From Thioclava marina (GTDB taxonomy: Bacteria > Pseudomonadota > Alphaproteobacteria > Rhodobacterales > Rhodobacteraceae), in assembly GCF_002020135.1 (NCBI RefSeq), contig NZ_MPZS01000001.1, forward strand, positions 248,001 to 312,000: a stretch of 64,000 nucleotides of DNA. Reading direction: 5' to 3'. Under the pieces are notes generated by a model. That model made no database searches. It was not told where the DNA came from and worked only from the letters and a program-made list of their open reading frames with translations. Position numbers and translations under genes: made by a program. Below are positions 18,648 to 27,032 of the stretch, piece after piece. Each line of letters opens with the position of its first letter. Position 1 is the stretch's first letter.

Positions 18648-19829
18648 ATGCTCCTTGATCTTGCGATTTTTCTTTCGGCCCTTCTCGTGCTTGGCGCGAT
18701 GTTCCTGCCCCAGCTGCGCAACCGTCCCCGCTGGCGCGCGATGGTTACGCCCCTCGCCTCGATCATCGGCTCGGGCTTTCTGGTTCTCGGCCCCATTCTC
18801 GAGGCCCGGTTCGGAGCGATGGCGCCTGTCGCGATGGCGGGCCTGTGTCTCGCGGGTTGGCTCTTCGGTTCGGCAGTGCGCGCCAATATCGCGATCGAGC
18901 AACAGCCCGACACGCGGATAATCGCCCGTCTCGAAGACTTCGCCCAGCTCTCCCTCGCCTTCGCCTATGTGATCTCTGTCGCCTATTACCTCAATCTTTT
19001 CGGGGCGTTCGCGGTCTCGCTCACGCCGTGGAACTCGCCAGTGGCGGCGAAGAGCGTCACGACGGTCATGCTTGCCGTCGTCGCGGTTGCAGGCTTTGCG
19101 GGCGGCTTTCGCGCGCTCGAGCGGATGGAATACGGCTCCGTCGCGATCAAGCTTGCGATCATCGCGGGGTTGCTTCTGGGGCTTGCGGTCTATTTCTCCC
19201 AGAAAGCCGTCGCAGGTGCGCTGATCATCGATCCGCCGACGCTGCCCCCCTGGGATGCGCTGCGCCTGATGTTCGGGCTGATCGTCACGGTTCAGGGCTT
19301 CGAGACAGCGCGCTATCTGGGCAAAAGTTATGACGCGCCCACGCGGATCGCGGCGATGAAATGGGCGCAAATGCTCTCCACCGCGATCTACATGGTTTAC
19401 ATCGCGTTGCTCGCCTACCTCTTCACCCCCGATGCGCACAAGCTGACCGAGACCTCGATCATCGACGTGATGCGCGTCGTCGCGCCGATCCTGCCCGCCA
19501 TGCTGGTTGCCGCGGCGCTGGCGGCGCAATTCTCGGCAGCGGTTGCCGATACCGGGGGCGCAGGCGGGCTGATCTCGGAATTCTCCCGGGGCAAGATCGC
19601 GCCCAAGGCAGCCTATCTCGTGCTTACGAGCGCCGGGATCGCCCTGACGTGGTCGGCCGACCTGTTTTCCATCATTGCCTATGCCTCGCGTGCCTTCGCC
19701 GCGTATTACGCGCTTCAGGCGGCCCTTGCCGCCCTGCGGAGCGAGGGAGCGCGAAGCTACGGCTTCTGGGCGCTTGCGGCTCTGGGAGTGGTGATCACCC
19801 TCCTCGGCACCCCCGCCGAAGGGGATTAA
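18648..19829 (+). CDS. Polytopic membrane protein, APC-superfamily-like
   Basis: About 393 residues with ten or so hydrophobic helices. A GSGFLVLGPIL segment near residue 40 resembles the unwound helix 1 of amino-acid/polyamine/organocation transporters, and FGLIVTVQGFETARYLGK resembles a helix 6 segment of the same fold; this is pattern similarity, not a firm assignment. No ligand can be named. The ATG at 18648 is used; a GTG at 18615 would add 11 residues, and neither has a good ribosome site. Its 3' end overlaps the stop of the convergent sulfotransferase gene by 4 nt. Confidence 0.6.
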   Translation: MLLDLAIFLSALLVLGAMFLPQLRNRPRWRAMVTPLASIIGSGFLVLGPILEARFGAMAPVAMAGLCLAGWLFGSAVRANIAIEQQPDTRIIARLEDFAQLSLAFAYVISVAYYLNLFGAFAVSLTPWNSPVAAKSVTTVMLAVVAVAGFAGGFRALERMEYGSVAIKLAIIAGLLLGLAVYFSQKAVAGALIIDPPTLPPWDALRLMFGLIVTVQGFETARYLGKSYDAPTRIAAMKWAQMLSTAIYMVYIALLAYLFTPDAHKLTETSIIDVMRVVAPILPAMLVAAALAAQFSAAVADTGGAGGLISEFSRGKIAPKAAYLVLTSAGIALTWSADLFSIIAYASRAFAAYYALQAALAALRSEGARSYGFWALAALGVVITLLGTPAEGD

Positions 19830-20839
19830 CTTTCAGCCCGCGCCTTCTGGTGAAGCTGGAAATCGAGCGCGTAATAATCGCCGATGAAGCCGCGAATGTC
19901 CTCGGTCAGAAAGGCCGCATAGGGTGGGTTGCGCTCGCCCAGCCATTCCCCGGGCAAGGCCTCGGAGAGGTCGCGGACGGGCGGCTTCGTCGCCTTTTCC
20001 ACCGCATTGGTCATCCCCAGCCCGATTTCGCGCAGCGCGGGCGGCAGACGGTCGCGCAGGAACGCCTCGAAACTCTCGATCTTCTCGAGCGCGAAGAGCC
20101 GGTCCCAGCGACGGTTCTGAAGATAGCTCCACTGCGCCGCCCAATGTGAATCCTGCACCTCGCGCGCGGTGGCGTTGATGTAGAAACAGAACTGCCGGAA
20201 ACTGAGGCCGCGCGCGACCGTCTCCGCATCCGGCTCCTTTCCTCCGTTGAAGAAAGCATAGACCGCGCGGGTGTGATGGAGCACCGGATCCTGCGCGCGA
20301 TTGCGGCCGAACTTGTCGCAATAGCAGCTCACCAACCGGTCGACCGGATCGCGCAGCAGCGCCACCGAGACCCAATCGGGATCGCGCGCCACCCGGTCGC
20401 GCAGCGCGAAAGCCCAATGGCGCGCCTGCATCTTGTTCTGCCCGGAATCGAGCCAGTAATGCGACATGCCCGGATTCGGCCGCCCGTCCCCCGAGAGCCG
20501 AAGCGCCCAGTCCTTCACCGAAGTGTTCGCCACTTTCGCGATCGGGCAGAACATCACCCGCGCGGGCGCGACATAGAGCATCGCCCCGTCATATTGCGTG
20601 CGATCCTGATCGCGCAGGAGCCGCGCCTTGCCCTGATATTCCCGCGATCCGCGCAACTCGCGCTCGACCTGGGCAACAGTCGCATTGCGGTCTTTCAAAG
20701 CCGCTTGCGCTCCCTCTTTCGCAGGCCGTCCGAGCCAGGCCCGAAACAGCGCGTCGATCACTTCAGGGCTTGCTGGCGCGCGCGCCTCGAAACCCGGATC
20801 GGCGAAATCGCCCCGGGGCATCTGGGGAAGGTCTTTCAT
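19826..20839 (-). CDS. Sulfotransferase with DUF4214-like N-terminal segment
   Basis: 337 residues. The PAPS 5'-phosphosulfate loop is FCPIAKVANTSVKDWAL (about residues 96-112) and the 3'-phosphate site VALLRDPVDRLVSCYCDKFG (about 159-178), matching Sulfotransfer_2 carbohydrate sulfotransferases. Residues 28-70 (IDALFRAWLGRPAKEGAQ ... LRGSREYQ) resemble the short helical DUF4214 repeat, which ends in a similar S-x-E-Y/F motif; this would be an unusual fusion. It is translationally coupled (4-nt ATGA overlap) to the upstream glycosyltransferase, itself coupled to another, giving a three-gene operon likely acting on one surface glycan. Confidence 0.75.
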   Translation of the reverse strand: MKDLPQMPRGDFADPGFEARAPASPEVIDALFRAWLGRPAKEGAQAALKDRNATVAQVERELRGSREYQGKARLLRDQDRTQYDGAMLYVAPARVMFCPIAKVANTSVKDWALRLSGDGRPNPGMSHYWLDSGQNKMQARHWAFALRDRVARDPDWVSVALLRDPVDRLVSCYCDKFGRNRAQDPVLHHTRAVYAFFNGGKEPDAETVARGLSFRQFCFYINATAREVQDSHWAAQWSYLQNRRWDRLFALEKIESFEAFLRDRLPPALREIGLGMTNAVEKATKPPVRDLSEALPGEWLGERNPPYAAFLTEDIRGFIGDYYALDFQLHQKARAES

Positions 20840-21987
20840 GTCAGGACACTCTCGTAACGGGTAATCATGGGGGCGAGTTGCGCAGGCCAGCCATAGCGCG
20901 CGGTCTCGGCCACAGTGCGCCGCGAGACGAGCGTTCCGGTCATCGCATCGCGCAGCAGGGTGCGGAATTGCTTCGGGTCATCGGCGACATAGACGCCGCT
21001 CATCGCTTCGGCCTCTTCGTAACCGCGCAGCGCCGGACGCATCGCAACCACCGGCTTGCGCCACATCAGCGCCTCGGCGGTCTTGAGATTTGTGCCACCC
21101 CCTTCGGTGATCGGCAGGCAGATGACTTTCGCGTGGTGCAGCAAGGCGCTCAAAACCTCTTCATCCACGGCCCCGAGCGTAGCAACGAATTCCGCGTTCA
21201 TCCGCTGGTAGCGCTGGAAGCGGTCATCGCCGGTGATCAGGTCGTTCATGCCCCCCGCGATCGCGAGGCGCGAACCCGGTGAAAGGAAGCCGGGGATCTC
21301 ACCAAAGCTTTCCCAATAGCCGGTCGCATTGGGTGGATGGGCAGAGCCGACGACAAGCGCGAAAGCCCCCTCGAGCGGCGCAGCTGGCGCGGCGGACAGA
21401 TCGGGCGGCCAGCAGCCGTTCGGAGCGACGATGCAGGGCCGTTTCCCGTAATCGCGCCAGCCGTCGAAGACCCGCGCATCCTCGGTGCTGACCGCGATCA
21501 CCAGATCGGCGCGGGTGACAAGGTCGCGTTCGAGCGCCAGCGCCTCCGCACGCCAGCGCGGGTCGATCAGATCGGCCTCGACGTTATGGGCGGAATAGAT
21601 CAGCTTCGCGCCGCGCAACGCGGGATCACATGCCAGCGCCTCGGCGAAAAGCGGATAGAGCCACGGGTGTTCGAACTGAACCGCATCGGGAGCAAAGCGG
21701 CGCAAGTCATCAAGGAGGCGTTCGACCAGCGGATCACCGGCAAGCGTTTGCGCCAGATGCAGATCCTCGCGCCGCTGCGGATCATGCATCCGGGCAAGCA
21801 AGGCCTCGGACACGGCGGTCTTGCGCTCGTCCGGCGAGCCGTCGGGATAACCGCGCGTGGAATAGACCGGCACATAACGAAAGACATGGTCCGCCGCGCG
21901 CGCCTGAGCCGCAATCGCGGCAACCCGGCGCTGCCCGCCATGCAGGGGGCGGTGGATCGGGTAATGACCGAAGGCTGCGATCTTCAT
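20836..21987 (-). CDS. Glycosyltransferase, GT4-like
   Basis: 383 residues with a GT-B layout. The N terminus IAAFGHYPIHRPLHGGQRRV holds the Gly-rich acceptor-domain loop; the C-terminal half has IVAPNGCWPPD, LVVGSAHPPNATGYW, KVICLPITEGGGTNLKTAEAL and KPVVAMRPALRGYEE, the nucleotide-sugar E-x7-E-like region of family 4. It overlaps both neighbours by 4 nt, so all three genes are translated from one mRNA. Cytosolic face enzyme; sugar unknown. Confidence 0.8.
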   Translation of the reverse strand: MKIAAFGHYPIHRPLHGGQRRVAAIAAQARAADHVFRYVPVYSTRGYPDGSPDERKTAVSEALLARMHDPQRREDLHLAQTLAGDPLVERLLDDLRRFAPDAVQFEHPWLYPLFAEALACDPALRGAKLIYSAHNVEADLIDPRWRAEALALERDLVTRADLVIAVSTEDARVFDGWRDYGKRPCIVAPNGCWPPDLSAAPAAPLEGAFALVVGSAHPPNATGYWESFGEIPGFLSPGSRLAIAGGMNDLITGDDRFQRYQRMNAEFVATLGAVDEEVLSALLHHAKVICLPITEGGGTNLKTAEALMWRKPVVAMRPALRGYEEAEAMSGVYVADDPKQFRTLLRDAMTGTLVSRRTVAETARYGWPAQLAPMITRYESVLT

Positions 21988-23507
21988 GCGGCATCCTCCG
22001 TCAAAAGACCCCCGGCCTCGCTTTCGGACGCCTCGAAACTGGCAGTGAGATCGTTGCGAAACGCCGTCCAGCTGCGCGCCCGAAACCGTGCTGCGCGTGC
22101 CAGCGCGCCAGCATAGGCAGCCTCATCTGTCATCAGGGCGTGGCAGCGCGCCAGCCAGCGCTCTCCCTCGAAAAGCCCGATCGGCTCGGACGCGCCGCCG
22201 CCCGCTTCGATCAGCGCGGGCGCATCCGAGCTCAGGCAGGGTTTGCCATGCGAGAGCGCTTCGACCACCGGTAGCCCCCACCCTTCGTAATGCGAAGCAT
22301 AGATCGTGAAGCGGCAGGCGCGGTAAAGCTCGGCCAGTTCGGCATCTTCGACATCCGAGAGGATCCGGATCGCCCCATGGGGCAGCCCTGTATCGTTGCG
22401 CACCATCTCGAGCAGCGGCCCGATCGACCAGCCGGGCTGACCGACCCAGACCAGCGGCATCACCTCGCCCGGATGGCGCTCGTTCAGCGCGCGCCACAGC
22501 CTGTAGACGAAATCGTAATTCTTGCGCGGCTCCTGCGTGCCGACCATCAGCACGAACCGTCCCGGCTCCAGCTGACGATGGGCGAAGATCCCGGCACGGG
22601 TCGTATCCTCGCCCGCTCCGCGTGCGGCATCCGCCCCGAGAAGGACCGGTGCGACCAGCGCGGGATCAAGCGCGGGATATCCATGCGCCTGCGCGTGGTC
22701 GAGCAGGTCGCGCCGGGTCGTCTCGGAATTCGTCCAGACCTGATCGACGCCCCAGAGCATCCAGTGCAGGGCGGGCGGATAGGTCTTGCGCGTTGTCGGC
22801 TCGGCCAGATGTCCCCAGAGCACCGGAATGAGATCGTGGACATAGTAGCGCAACCGCCAGCCATGAGTGGCGCGCATCCAGTAGGCGCAACGATAGCGAT
22901 CATCCGACCAGAACCCGCCCGCCGAGACATAATCGCCAACGTTGCGGGGATCGATCCGGTTCTCGTCGGTGCAGATTTCTTCGTGGACGGTGCGGATAAG
23001 CCCGTAATGGGCCCTATGGTTGAGCGCATCGAGCTGCTGGATCCGGGCGGAAAGCGCCGGGTGGATCCGTTCCAGCGCGACCAGAGCGCGGCGCATCCGT
23101 GCGTATTCCTCCGCGCTCAGCCGCAGCAACTCGCCAGCAATCGCCCCTTCACGCGCAGACCGCGCCGTCTCGTCAGTGCCGCGAAACCGTTTGCGACTGC
23201 GTTGAGCGCGCCATAGAAACCGCCCGATCCGCGCCCAGCTGCCCAAGCGGGTGCGCGCGCTTTCGGCGCGCGCGGGTGCGACCGGATGGCAGCCGTTGCG
23301 AAAGATCAGCTCGTCGAAGATCTCTTGCGGAATGCGATAGAACCCGTCGCGTGAGGCGTCATAAATCACGCCGCAGACGCGCGCCCCGAAGCGCATGCGA
23401 AAGGCGCGCCAGACCTCATGCTCGACGCGCAGAATGCCCATCGGTTTCCAGTGCCGGAACGCGTAGCTCGTCGTCAGGTCGATCAGGATCGTCTTTTCGG
23501 TCATCAT
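21984..23507 (-). CDS. Glycosyltransferase, GT4-like, long form
   Basis: About 507 residues. The C-terminal 200 residues carry the GT4 signature: FVLMVGTQEPRKNYDFVYR, ILSDVEDAELAELYRACRF, then YASHYEGWGLPVVEALSHGK with the E-x7-E motif. The N-terminal half (ILIDLTTSYAFRHWKPMGILRVEHEVWRAF opening, then VHDLIPVLW) is as in mannosyl/rhamnosyl transferases of surface polysaccharide loci. The start at 23507 (MMTEKT) has GAGG upstream; the open frame continues into the tmRNA region, which is not coding on this strand. First gene of the GT-GT-sulfotransferase operon. Confidence 0.82.
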   Translation of the reverse strand: MMTEKTILIDLTTSYAFRHWKPMGILRVEHEVWRAFRMRFGARVCGVIYDASRDGFYRIPQEIFDELIFRNGCHPVAPARAESARTRLGSWARIGRFLWRAQRSRKRFRGTDETARSAREGAIAGELLRLSAEEYARMRRALVALERIHPALSARIQQLDALNHRAHYGLIRTVHEEICTDENRIDPRNVGDYVSAGGFWSDDRYRCAYWMRATHGWRLRYYVHDLIPVLWGHLAEPTTRKTYPPALHWMLWGVDQVWTNSETTRRDLLDHAQAHGYPALDPALVAPVLLGADAARGAGEDTTRAGIFAHRQLEPGRFVLMVGTQEPRKNYDFVYRLWRALNERHPGEVMPLVWVGQPGWSIGPLLEMVRNDTGLPHGAIRILSDVEDAELAELYRACRFTIYASHYEGWGLPVVEALSHGKPCLSSDAPALIEAGGGASEPIGLFEGERWLARCHALMTDEAAYAGALARAARFRARSWTAFRNDLTASFEASESEAGGLLTEDAA

Positions 23508-23588
23508 CCATCCTCGCCGGTCATTCCTTGACCTCGACTCGGTGATAGACCCGCATTGGTTAACAAAGCGCTCAACGCGATCGATACC

Positions 23589-23617
23589 TTGAAGCCCGCC
23601 CGCACCCCGCCTATATT
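23589..23617 (+). promoter_or_regulatory. Sigma70-type promoter of ssrA
   Basis: TTGAAG, exactly 17 nt, TATATT. Predicted start near 23624 coincides with the beginning of the tmRNA acceptor piece. Confidence 0.7.
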
Positions 23618-23623
23618 CGCCTT

Positions 23624-23938
23624 GTTCCCGATCTCGGGGACTATGGACATAAACGCGCTCGTAATAAGCGGATCGGACCCGGGGGCGGTACCCGGCGGCT
23701 CCACCAAAACTCCCTCGTTGGGGGCACATGGGGCCGAAACAGGATCGACGAACGTCTAAAGGGGTTTGCTTTGTCCCGGTGAGCTACCACCGTTATCGGT
23801 GCAAAACGTACAGTTGCCAACGACAACCGTGCTCCGGTCGCTCTGGCTGCGTAAGCAGCTCGGGTAACCGAAACCTAACTCCTTGCGCTTAGCAGCGTAA
23901 GGCGGGGCCCGCAGGAGCCTTGCAACAGAATCCTGCAC
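23624..23938 (+). ncRNA. ssrA: Circularly permuted (two-piece) tmRNA
   Basis: Acceptor piece about 23624-23706 ending GGCTCCACCA; 23-nt intervening sequence 23707-23729; coding piece from GGGGCCGA at 23730. The 7-bp acceptor stem 23730-23736 pairs with 23696-23702 and includes the G3-U wobble read by AlaRS. The T stem is 23679-23683 with 23691-23695. The resume codon GCC is at 23816 and the tag frame 23816-23851 reads ANDNRAPVALAA, stop TAA 23852-23854. GTCCC in the coding piece can pair with GGGGAC in the acceptor piece. 3' hairpins at 23881-23900 and 23911-23936 close the coding piece. Exact ends are estimates. It rescues stalled ribosomes and tags the product for ClpXP. Confidence 0.95.
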
Positions 23939-24045
23939 CTTCCCCACTCTGTTTCCCGAATAATTCGCGAAATGCGATCGGCGTTAACCGATCTGCAAGC
24001 TTGCGTTGCGACGATCCTGCGAGCCGTGCAGGAAAGGAGTGGCGC

Positions 24046-24471
24046 ATGTCCCGACGCGAGAGGATCGAAACCTGGTTGAATGCCGTCTGGGGCAAGGGAG
24101 AACTCGACCGGATTGATGCGTTGTTCGAAGACAGCGCGCAGGCCAACGGGTTGATGCCCGGGCTCGAATTGCGCCCGGAGGAATTTCACGAACTCGTGCC
24201 CGCGCTGCGCGCGCATCTCAAAGACATCGAGATCACCATTCTGCGCCAGTTCGAGACCTCGGACTGGCTCTGGCTCTTGCTGCGGATCGAAGGGCGTTCC
24301 TCCCAGACCGGGCAGTCTGCCTGTTTTACCGGGCAGCTCTCGATGCGTTTCGCGGGCGAAAAGATCGTGGAAGCCTATAACAATTTCGACGTGGTGGCGC
24401 TGTTCGAAGCTCTGGGCGTGATGCCGCGAGACACGGTCGCATTGTGCTTGTCGGGCGAAAGTTTCGTGTAG
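24046..24471 (+). CDS. SnoaL/NTF2-like small protein
   Basis: 141 residues with the NTF2-like cone pattern: an N-terminal helix RERIETWLNAVWGKGELDRIDALF, then EFHELVPALRAHLKDIEITIL, DWLWLLLRIEGRS and MRFAGEKIVEAYNNFDVVALFEALG, typical of SnoaL-type cyclase/dehydratase-fold proteins. No catalytic residues can be assigned; many family members have unknown ligands. The ATG at 24046 has AAGGAG 6 nt upstream; open frame extending upstream overlaps the tmRNA 3' end and is not coding. It lies between ssrA and sspB on the same strand. Confidence 0.75.
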   Translation: MSRRERIETWLNAVWGKGELDRIDALFEDSAQANGLMPGLELRPEEFHELVPALRAHLKDIEITILRQFETSDWLWLLLRIEGRSSQTGQSACFTGQLSMRFAGEKIVEAYNNFDVVALFEALGVMPRDTVALCLSGESFV

Positions 24472-24737
24472 GTCGCGACCACTGAGGTGTCGGCCGTCAG
24501 CCCCGGGATTACACGGGCGCGGGCCCGAATGCAGGGCCGTTCGGGGCCCTCGGAACCCGGTATGACCGAACCTGCGCGGCCCCGACGCCAAAGTCCGCCT
24601 CTGCGCTGAGGACCAAACCGGTCACGGAATTCGCCTTGAAGGTTTTTCGCGTCGAGGCGCGCCCCGGACCGCCGCTCACCCCCCTTTTCTCTTCCGGCGA
24701 ATCCCCTATGCTGACCGGAAGACGAGAGGGATGGGCC

Positions 24738-25199
24738 ATGACGCGATCGATCGATTACGGGAACCTGATGCACGACGCGATGCGCGGGCTCATTCAGACC
24801 GTGCTGCGCGACATCGCGGCAAACGGTCTACCGGGCGAGCATCACTTCTTCATCACCTTCGACACCCGCCATCCCGATGCCGAACTCGCTGACTGGCTGC
24901 GTGAGCGTTATCCCGAAGAGATGACCATCGTGATCCAGCACTGGTACGACAATCTCGAGGTCGGCGAGGATGAATTCTCGATCACCCTCAATTTCGGCAA
25001 TTCGCCCGAACCGCTGGTCGTGCCCTTCGATGCGATCACCACCTTCGTCGACCCTTCCGTCGAGTTCGGCCTGCGTTTCGAGACGCAGGATTACGAAGAC
25101 GACGAAGAAGAGGACGACTTCGAGGATGAGGACGAACCCGAGGAGACCGCGCCGCGTGGCGAGGCCGAAGTGGTCAGCCTCGACAAGTTCCGCAAATAA
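24738..25199 (+). CDS. sspB: ClpXP adaptor SspB, alphaproteobacterial type
   Basis: 153 residues. The substrate-binding domain includes YGNLMHDAMRGLIQTVL, GLPGEHHFFITFDT and FSITLNFGNSPEPLVVPFDAITTFVDPSVEFGLRF, the conserved SspB core that grips ssrA tags. A strongly acidic linker (DDEEEDDFEDEDEPEE) leads to the C-terminal EVVSLDKFRK tail that docks on ClpX. It increases degradation of tmRNA-tagged proteins, and the tmRNA gene lies 0.8 kb upstream on the same strand. The ATG at 24738 has AGAGGGA 7 nt before it; 34 upstream in-frame codons lack similarity. Confidence 0.93.
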   Translation: MTRSIDYGNLMHDAMRGLIQTVLRDIAANGLPGEHHFFITFDTRHPDAELADWLRERYPEEMTIVIQHWYDNLEVGEDEFSITLNFGNSPEPLVVPFDAITTFVDPSVEFGLRFETQDYEDDEEEDDFEDEDEPEETAPRGEAEVVSLDKFRK

Positions 25200-25385
25200 C
25201 TGATCGATCAAGGCGCCGACGTCCCTCTTGGGTGTCGCGCTCGGCGCGATCCTGCTGCGCCATTCAAGCGCAGGCCAGCGTGCGACCGCGCCCCCGCCCC
25301 GCACAAGGATCACCCTGCGGCTGCCCTCGCTTACAGCCCATGCGGAGATCGGCCCGCATAGCTCCCGTATACCTTCGCATACCGA

Positions 25386-25414
25386 TTGCAGAATCCCCGC
25401 CATCGTCCTATGAC
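25386..25414 (+). promoter_or_regulatory. Sigma70-type promoter of fumC
   Basis: TTGCAG, 17-nt spacer, TATGAC, placing transcription start about 28 nt before the fumC ATG. Confidence 0.5.
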
Positions 25415-25448
25415 CTGCGCGACCATGTTGCTTATTGGAGGCCCACCG

Positions 25449-26843
25449 ATGACCGCGACCCGCACCGAGACTGACAGCTTCGGCCCGCTCGAAGTTCCCG
25501 CCGACAAATATTGGGGCGCGCAGACGCAGCGCTCGATCCTGAACTTCCCGATCGGCTGGGAGCGCCAGCCCGTCCCGATCATCCGCGCGCTCGGTGTGAT
25601 CAAGAAAGCCTGCGCGATGGCCAACAAGGCTCAGGGCAAGCTCGACGCGAAGATCGCCGATGCGATCATCGAGGCCGCCGGCGAAGTGATCGAGGGCAAG
25701 TTCGACGACAACTTCCCGCTCGTCGTCTGGCAGACCGGCTCGGGCACCCAGTCGAACATGAACGCCAACGAGGTGATCGGCAACCGCGCGATCGAGATCC
25801 TGGGCGGCGTGATGGGCACGAAAGACCCGGTCCACCCCAACGATCACTGCAACATGGGCCAGTCCTCGAACGACACCTTCCCGACCGCGATGCATGTCGG
25901 CATCGCGATGCAGGCGCGCGACGTTCTTCTGCCCGGTCTGCGCAAGCTGCACGCCGCGCTCGAGGCCAAATCCGAGGCCTTCAAGGATATCATCAAGATC
26001 GGCCGCACCCATACGCAGGATGCGACGCCCCTGACGCTGGGCCAGGAATTCTCGGGCTACGCGCATCAGGTCAAGAAAGGTATCGAGCGCATCGAAGCCT
26101 GCCTTGGCGACATCTACGAGCTGGCCCAGGGCGGCACCGCCGTCGGCACCGGTCTGAACACCCAAGTCGGCTGGGCCGAGACGGTCGCCGCGAACATGGC
26201 TGAGATCACCGGCCTGCCCTTCGTCACCGCGCCGAACAAGTTCGAAGCGCTCGCCGCCCATGACGCGATGGTGATGTTCTCGGGCGCGCTGAAGACCGTG
26301 GCCGCTTCGCTCTTCAAGATCGCCAATGACATCCGCCTGCTCGGCTCGGGCCCGCGCTGCGGTCTGGGCGAGCTGATCCTGCCGGAAAACGAGCCGGGCT
26401 CGTCAATCATGCCCGGCAAGGTGAACCCGACCCAGGCCGAGGCGCTGACCATGGTCTGCGCCCATGTCATGGGCAACGATGCCGCCGTCGGTTTCGCGGG
26501 CTCGCAGGGCCATTTCGAGCTCAACGTCTACAACCCGATGATGAGCTACAACGTGCTGCAATCCATGCAGCTTCTGGGCGACAGCGCCTCGGCCTTCACC
26601 GACAACATGGTGGTGGGCATCGAGGCCAACGAGCCGCGGATCGAAAAGCTGCTGCACGAGTCGCTGATGCTGGTCACCGCGCTCGCGCCGACCATCGGCT
26701 ATGACAACGCCACCAAGGTCGCCAAGACCGCGCACAAGAACGGGACGACGCTGAAGGAAGAGGCGATCAAGCTCGGCTTCGTGGACGCGGAAACCTTCGA
26801 CAAGGTAGTGCGCCCCGAGCAGATGATCGGCCCGAAGGCCTGA
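25449..26843 (+). CDS. fumC: Class II fumarate hydratase
   Basis: 464-residue iron-independent fumarase of the TCA cycle, converting fumarate and malate; homotetramer in the cytosol. Signatures: [52 protein letters not shown], and the lyase fingerprint [16 protein letters not shown]. Length is normal. The ATG at 25449 has GGAGG 8 nt upstream; additional upstream codons are not family-like. Single-gene transcript between its own promoter and terminator. Confidence 0.97.
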   Translation: MTATRTETDSFGPLEVPADKYWGAQTQRSILNFPIGWERQPVPIIRALGVIKKACAMANKAQGKLDAKIADAIIEAAGEVIEGKFDDNFPLVVWQTGSGTQSNMNANEVIGNRAIEILGGVMGTKDPVHPNDHCNMGQSSNDTFPTAMHVGIAMQARDVLLPGLRKLHAALEAKSEAFKDIIKIGRTHTQDATPLTLGQEFSGYAHQVKKGIERIEACLGDIYELAQGGTAVGTGLNTQVGWAETVAANMAEITGLPFVTAPNKFEALAAHDAMVMFSGALKTVAASLFKIANDIRLLGSGPRCGLGELILPENEPGSSIMPGKVNPTQAEALTMVCAHVMGNDAAVGFAGSQGHFELNVYNPMMSYNVLQSMQLLGDSASAFTDNMVVGIEANEPRIEKLLHESLMLVTALAPTIGYDNATKVAKTAHKNGTTLKEEAIKLGFVDAETFDKVVRPEQMIGPKA

Positions 26844-26863
26844 TCTTCTCTTGAAATCATGCG

Positions 26864-26889
26864 AAGGGCGGTCCTGCGGGGCCGCCCTT
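26864..26889 (+). terminator. Terminator of fumC
   Basis: 8-bp stem (26864-26871 with 26882-26889), 10-nt loop, T-rich tail TTCGTTT. Confidence 0.75.
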
Positions 26890-26968
26890 TTCGTTTCGCG
26901 CCGCCCCGATTTGACTGCCGCGCAACCTTCCTGACGCGACGCGCGTCCACCTTCTGCCCTATCGACGA

Positions 26969-26997
26969 TTGCACCAGCCGCTTGCGGCCTTTATAAA
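26969..26997 (+). promoter_or_regulatory. Sigma70-type promoter of gyrA
   Basis: TTGCAC, 17-nt spacer, TATAAA; predicted start about 28 nt before the GTG of gyrA. Confidence 0.55.
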
Positions 26998-27032
26998 GTG
27001 CGACAACAATATCTAGAGAATTCGAGGCGCGC

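Noticed and set aside
23504-23729. N-terminal extension of the GT4-like gene into the tmRNA
   Set aside because: This stretch is the complement of the tmRNA acceptor piece and its promoter.
24509-24739. 76-codon minus-strand frame between SnoaL-like gene and sspB
   Set aside because: Composition is partly coding-like in its last 40 codons, but its start overlaps the divergent sspB start, no good SD is seen and no family is recognised. A remnant cannot be excluded.
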